DNA from: Robiginitomaculum sp.
GTDB lineage: Bacteria > Pseudomonadota > Alphaproteobacteria > Caulobacterales > Maricaulaceae
Assembly (NCBI GenBank): GCA_026982235.1
Contig: JALSHM010000289.1
Location: 1-15,972, forward strand
Reading direction: 5' to 3'
DNA: 15,972 nt
Made by a program: the position numbers and the translations under genes
Shown here: positions 14,212 through 15,972 of the stretch, in pieces
How the letters are laid out: each line of letters opens with the position of its first letter
Position numbering within the stretch: position 1 is the stretch's first letter
Notes under the pieces: model-generated
What the model was told of the DNA's origin: nothing
What the model saw: only the letters and a program-made list of their open reading frames with translations
The model's database searches: none

Positions 14212-15402
14212 CTATATGTTTTGCGAGACACTTTTTGGGACACTTTGTGGGAGACAGGGGACTGCGACGACTTTTTTGTCTTTCAGGGTCAGGCTAATCT
14301 CCCCGTTCAACATTTTCAGGGCGTCCTCACCGAATACTTTTCGGCGCCAACCGCTCAGGGCGCGGACATTTGCTTTTTTCCCAAATGCGGCGAGATCGGT
14401 CAGGTCGGCAACATTGGCGACCAAGCGCGGTGCAATATCTTCATATTCGGTTCGAAGGCGCAGCAAGGTTTTCAGCATATCTACACTCGGCCCCAGACCA
14501 GACGGCATTTGTTGTTTGCGCACAGTGTTGGGCGCATAGTCGGCTGCATTGGCGATAGCCTTTTGTATATCTTCAATCAAAACCGCAGCGGTTTTGCGGT
14601 TGGCAAAGCCGTTTGGAATACCGCGCACATTGTTGAGGTCTTTAACCCGTTTGGGTTTGCGCTGGGCGATGACATAAATACCGTCGTCTTTTAACACACG
14701 CCCGCGCGGTATATCTTTGGCTTGGGCTTCGCGCTCGCGCCATGCGGCGGCGGCTTTCAGGGCGGCCAAATAGTCTTGACGGAACATGCGTGGTTTTAGG
14801 CGCATCCAGGCCCGCTCAGGGTCAAAATCATATAAATGTGGGTCACCCATGGACAACATTTCTTCGCGCACCCAATCCATGCGGCCTTTTTTGGTCAATT
14901 CCCGACACATACCCGGATATAAATCGCGGAGATGTGTGACATCTGCCAAAGCATAATTCAGTTGGTTTTCCGATAATGGCCTGCGCGCCCAGTCGGTAAA
15001 CCGTGCGCCTTTATCTAAATTTATGCCCAAACGACCTTTGACCAAGGCTAAATAGCCAATATTCTCCCCGAAACCGAGCGCCATGGCGGCGATTTGGGTG
15101 TCAAACAAAGGTGCAGGCACTTTGCCCAGCAATTGATAGAAAATTTCCATGTCTTGCCGTGCAGCGTGCATAACCTTTTCTATGTCTGTATTGGCGAGGA
15201 TAGAAAGAAACGGCGATAGGTCTATGCCCTCAGCCAAGGGATCTAAAATAGCCTCGTCGTCTGGTGTCGCCATTTGGATTAGACATAATTGCGAGTAAAA
15301 AGTCCGCTCGCGCATGAACTCAGTATCAAGAGCAATAAAAGGCGCAGATTTGGCTTTTTTGCAAAATTTAGCCAAAGAATCAGTTGTCGTTATAATTTTC
15401 AT
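14212..15402 (-). CDS. rnd: Ribonuclease D
   Basis: This 3'-to-5' exoribonuclease trims tRNA precursors and other small RNAs. The 396-residue protein has the complete DEDDy active site: D26 and E28 (LDTEFMRE), D84 (ARQDMEIF), Y150 and D154 (NYALADV). These lie one or two positions from the E. coli residues. A helical linker follows, then an HRDC domain from about residue 215 (AWREREAQAKDIPRGRVLKDD), then a second HRDC-like region. It is about 20 residues longer than the E. coli enzyme, ending in the polar tail PQSVPKSVSQNI, whose DNA holds a short direct repeat AAAGTGTC. The start ATG at 15402 directly touches a strong hairpin. It probably lies in one transcript with the upstream DUF3422 gene. 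Confidence 0.95.
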   Translation of the reverse strand: MKIITTTDSLAKFCKKAKSAPFIALDTEFMRERTFYSQLCLIQMATPDDEAILDPLAEGIDLSPFLSILANTDIEKVMHAARQDMEIFYQLLGKVPAPLFDTQIAAMALGFGENIGYLALVKGRLGINLDKGARFTDWARRPLSENQLNYALADVTHLRDLYPGMCRELTKKGRMDWVREEMLSMGDPHLYDFDPERAWMRLKPRMFRQDYLAALKAAAAWREREAQAKDIPRGRVLKDDGIYVIAQRKPKRVKDLNNVRGIPNGFANRKTAAVLIEDIQKAIANAADYAPNTVRKQQMPSGLGPSVDMLKTLLRLRTEYEDIAPRLVANVADLTDLAAFGKKANVRALSGWRRKVFGEDALKMLNGEISLTLKDKKVVAVPCLPQSVPKSVSQNI

Positions 15403-15422
15403 GCGCCCGCATAGCAGGGCGC
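15403..15422 (-). promoter_or_regulatory. Hairpin covering the rnd ribosome-binding region
   Basis: GCGCCC (15403-15408) and GGGCGC (15417-15422) are perfect 6-bp arms. GC/GC pairing inside extends the stem to 8 bp around a bulged base and an ATA loop. On the minus strand the hairpin ends directly at the rnd ATG and is not followed by T. It would bury the place where a ribosome site should be, so control of translation is more likely than termination. Confidence 0.45.
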
Positions 15423-15487
15423 GGCGGTCAGGTCACGGGAAAATATGGGATACAGTTGCTGAGACTCTAGAATACAGATAGGAAAAT

Positions 15488-15972
15488 CTATTTGTGTTTT
15501 GCCCTTATGCGGCGAACGATATACCAGACAGATATAATTGCGATGGGCACAAAAATGGCGGTGAGGGTTTTTGGGTTGATATAATTATCGATACCAATGC
15601 CTTTGGCGATATAATTCAACAGGCCAACAACATAATAGCTGACCGCAGCGATAGACAGGCCCTCCACGGTTGTTTGCAAGCGGTATTGCATGAGGGCGCG
15701 CTCATTCATGCTATCCAGCACGGCTTTGTTTTGCACCTGCATTTGCATTTCGACTTTGGTGCGTAACAAGCCCGTTGATCTATCGAGTTTATCGCCTGCG
15801 ACTTTTATCCTTTGTTCGACATTTTCCACGGTGCGCATAGCAGGTGCCAAGCGTTTATTAAGAAACTCTTCTATTTTGGAATAGCTAGGAATGCCTTGCT
15901 CATTCAAGCGTTTTAAGCGGGCTTTCACAAGGGAATAATAAGCACGGCTGGCGGAAAATCTATATTGGCTGG
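15488..15972 (-). CDS. DUF3422 family membrane protein, C-terminal part (runs off the right edge)
   Basis: 160 codons are visible and the frame is open to the window edge (first two bases belong to a split codon). A GTG at 15928 could start a 146-residue protein, but the reading continues upstream as SQYRFSASRAYYSLVKARL, the conserved DUF3422 sequence, so the gene is longer. EEFLNKRLAPAMRTVENV and a coiled-coil-like helical stretch follow, then TVEGLSIAAVSYYVVGLLNY as a first transmembrane helix. A second helix (AIFVPIAIISVWYIV) follows, with a basic tail KHK. This pattern, a large cytoplasmic part with two C-terminal helices, is that of the DUF3422 family, whose function is unknown. It lies 85 bases upstream of rnd in the same direction. 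Confidence 0.88.
   Translation of the reverse strand, partial: SQYRFSASRAYYSLVKARLKRLNEQGIPSYSKIEEFLNKRLAPAMRTVENVEQRIKVAGDKLDRSTGLLRTKVEMQMQVQNKAVLDSMNERALMQYRLQTTVEGLSIAAVSYYVVGLLNYIAKGIGIDNYINPKTLTAIFVPIAIISVWYIVRRIRAKHK

Noticed and set aside
14196..14243. GTG start for rluA inside rnd
   Set aside because: The family begins next to YNPPQ; the extra 16 residues come from the rnd tail in another frame and a short direct repeat.
14212..14250. Direct repeat AAAGTGTC in the end of rnd
   Set aside because: Two copies 12 bases apart encode a short polar tail; too short to indicate an array or mobile element.
13984..14694. 236-codon plus-strand open frame opposite rluA and rnd
   Set aside because: It is antisense to two certain genes with intact active sites; long shadows are common opposite such genes.
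1..15972. CRISPR array, prophage, toxin-antitoxin or defence island
   Set aside because: No spaced direct repeats, no phage or defence domains, and no paired small genes; the gene content is housekeeping.

Overview
The window looks like chromosomal core DNA of an alphaproteobacterium of moderate GC content; I cannot place the order. The evidence is a HdaA-type DnaA-like protein, DUF2066 and DUF3422 proteins, an AccD whose zinc ribbon has lost three of its four cysteines, the accD-folC pair, and a perfect CtrA-type box (TTAA-N7-TTAAC) upstream of a TadG-like gene. Nearly everything is on the minus strand, except a tRNA-Leu gene and the DUF2066-hdaA pair.

Layout. 1-173: N-terminus of an MFS transporter running off the left edge. 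257-807: a secreted DUF2147-like protein with its terminator. 927-3204: a compact sfsA-map-radC operon. 3308-3394: tRNA-Leu(UAA), divergent from sfsA. 3553-4635: hppD. 4778-6964: accD-folC, coupling fatty-acid synthesis and folate genes. 6965-7358: a spacer holding the wreck of an IS3-family orfA. 7359-9907: two tandem paralogous TadG-like von Willebrand A proteins, separated by a strong hairpin and preceded by the CtrA box. 10063-11654: purM-purN with overlapping ends. 11782-13515: divergent DUF2066-hdaA. 13510-13559: an inverted repeat shared by two convergent genes. 13554-15972: rluA, rnd and the C-terminal part of a DUF3422 membrane protein.

Functionally this is mostly housekeeping: purine synthesis (PurM, PurN), malonyl-CoA (AccD), folate (FolC), N-terminal Met removal (Map), RNA maturation (RNase D, RluA), replication control (HdaA) and tyrosine catabolism (HppD). 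The least ordinary part is 7040-10010: a probably cell-cycle-regulated pair of membrane-anchored vWA proteins beside a dead insertion element. I found no CRISPR array, intact mobile element, prophage or defence island, and no clearly new multi-gene system. The best leads are the CtrA-linked vWA pair with its unusual aromatic-rich insertion, two hairpins abutting start codons, and a HdaA with clamp-motif-like sequences at both ends.
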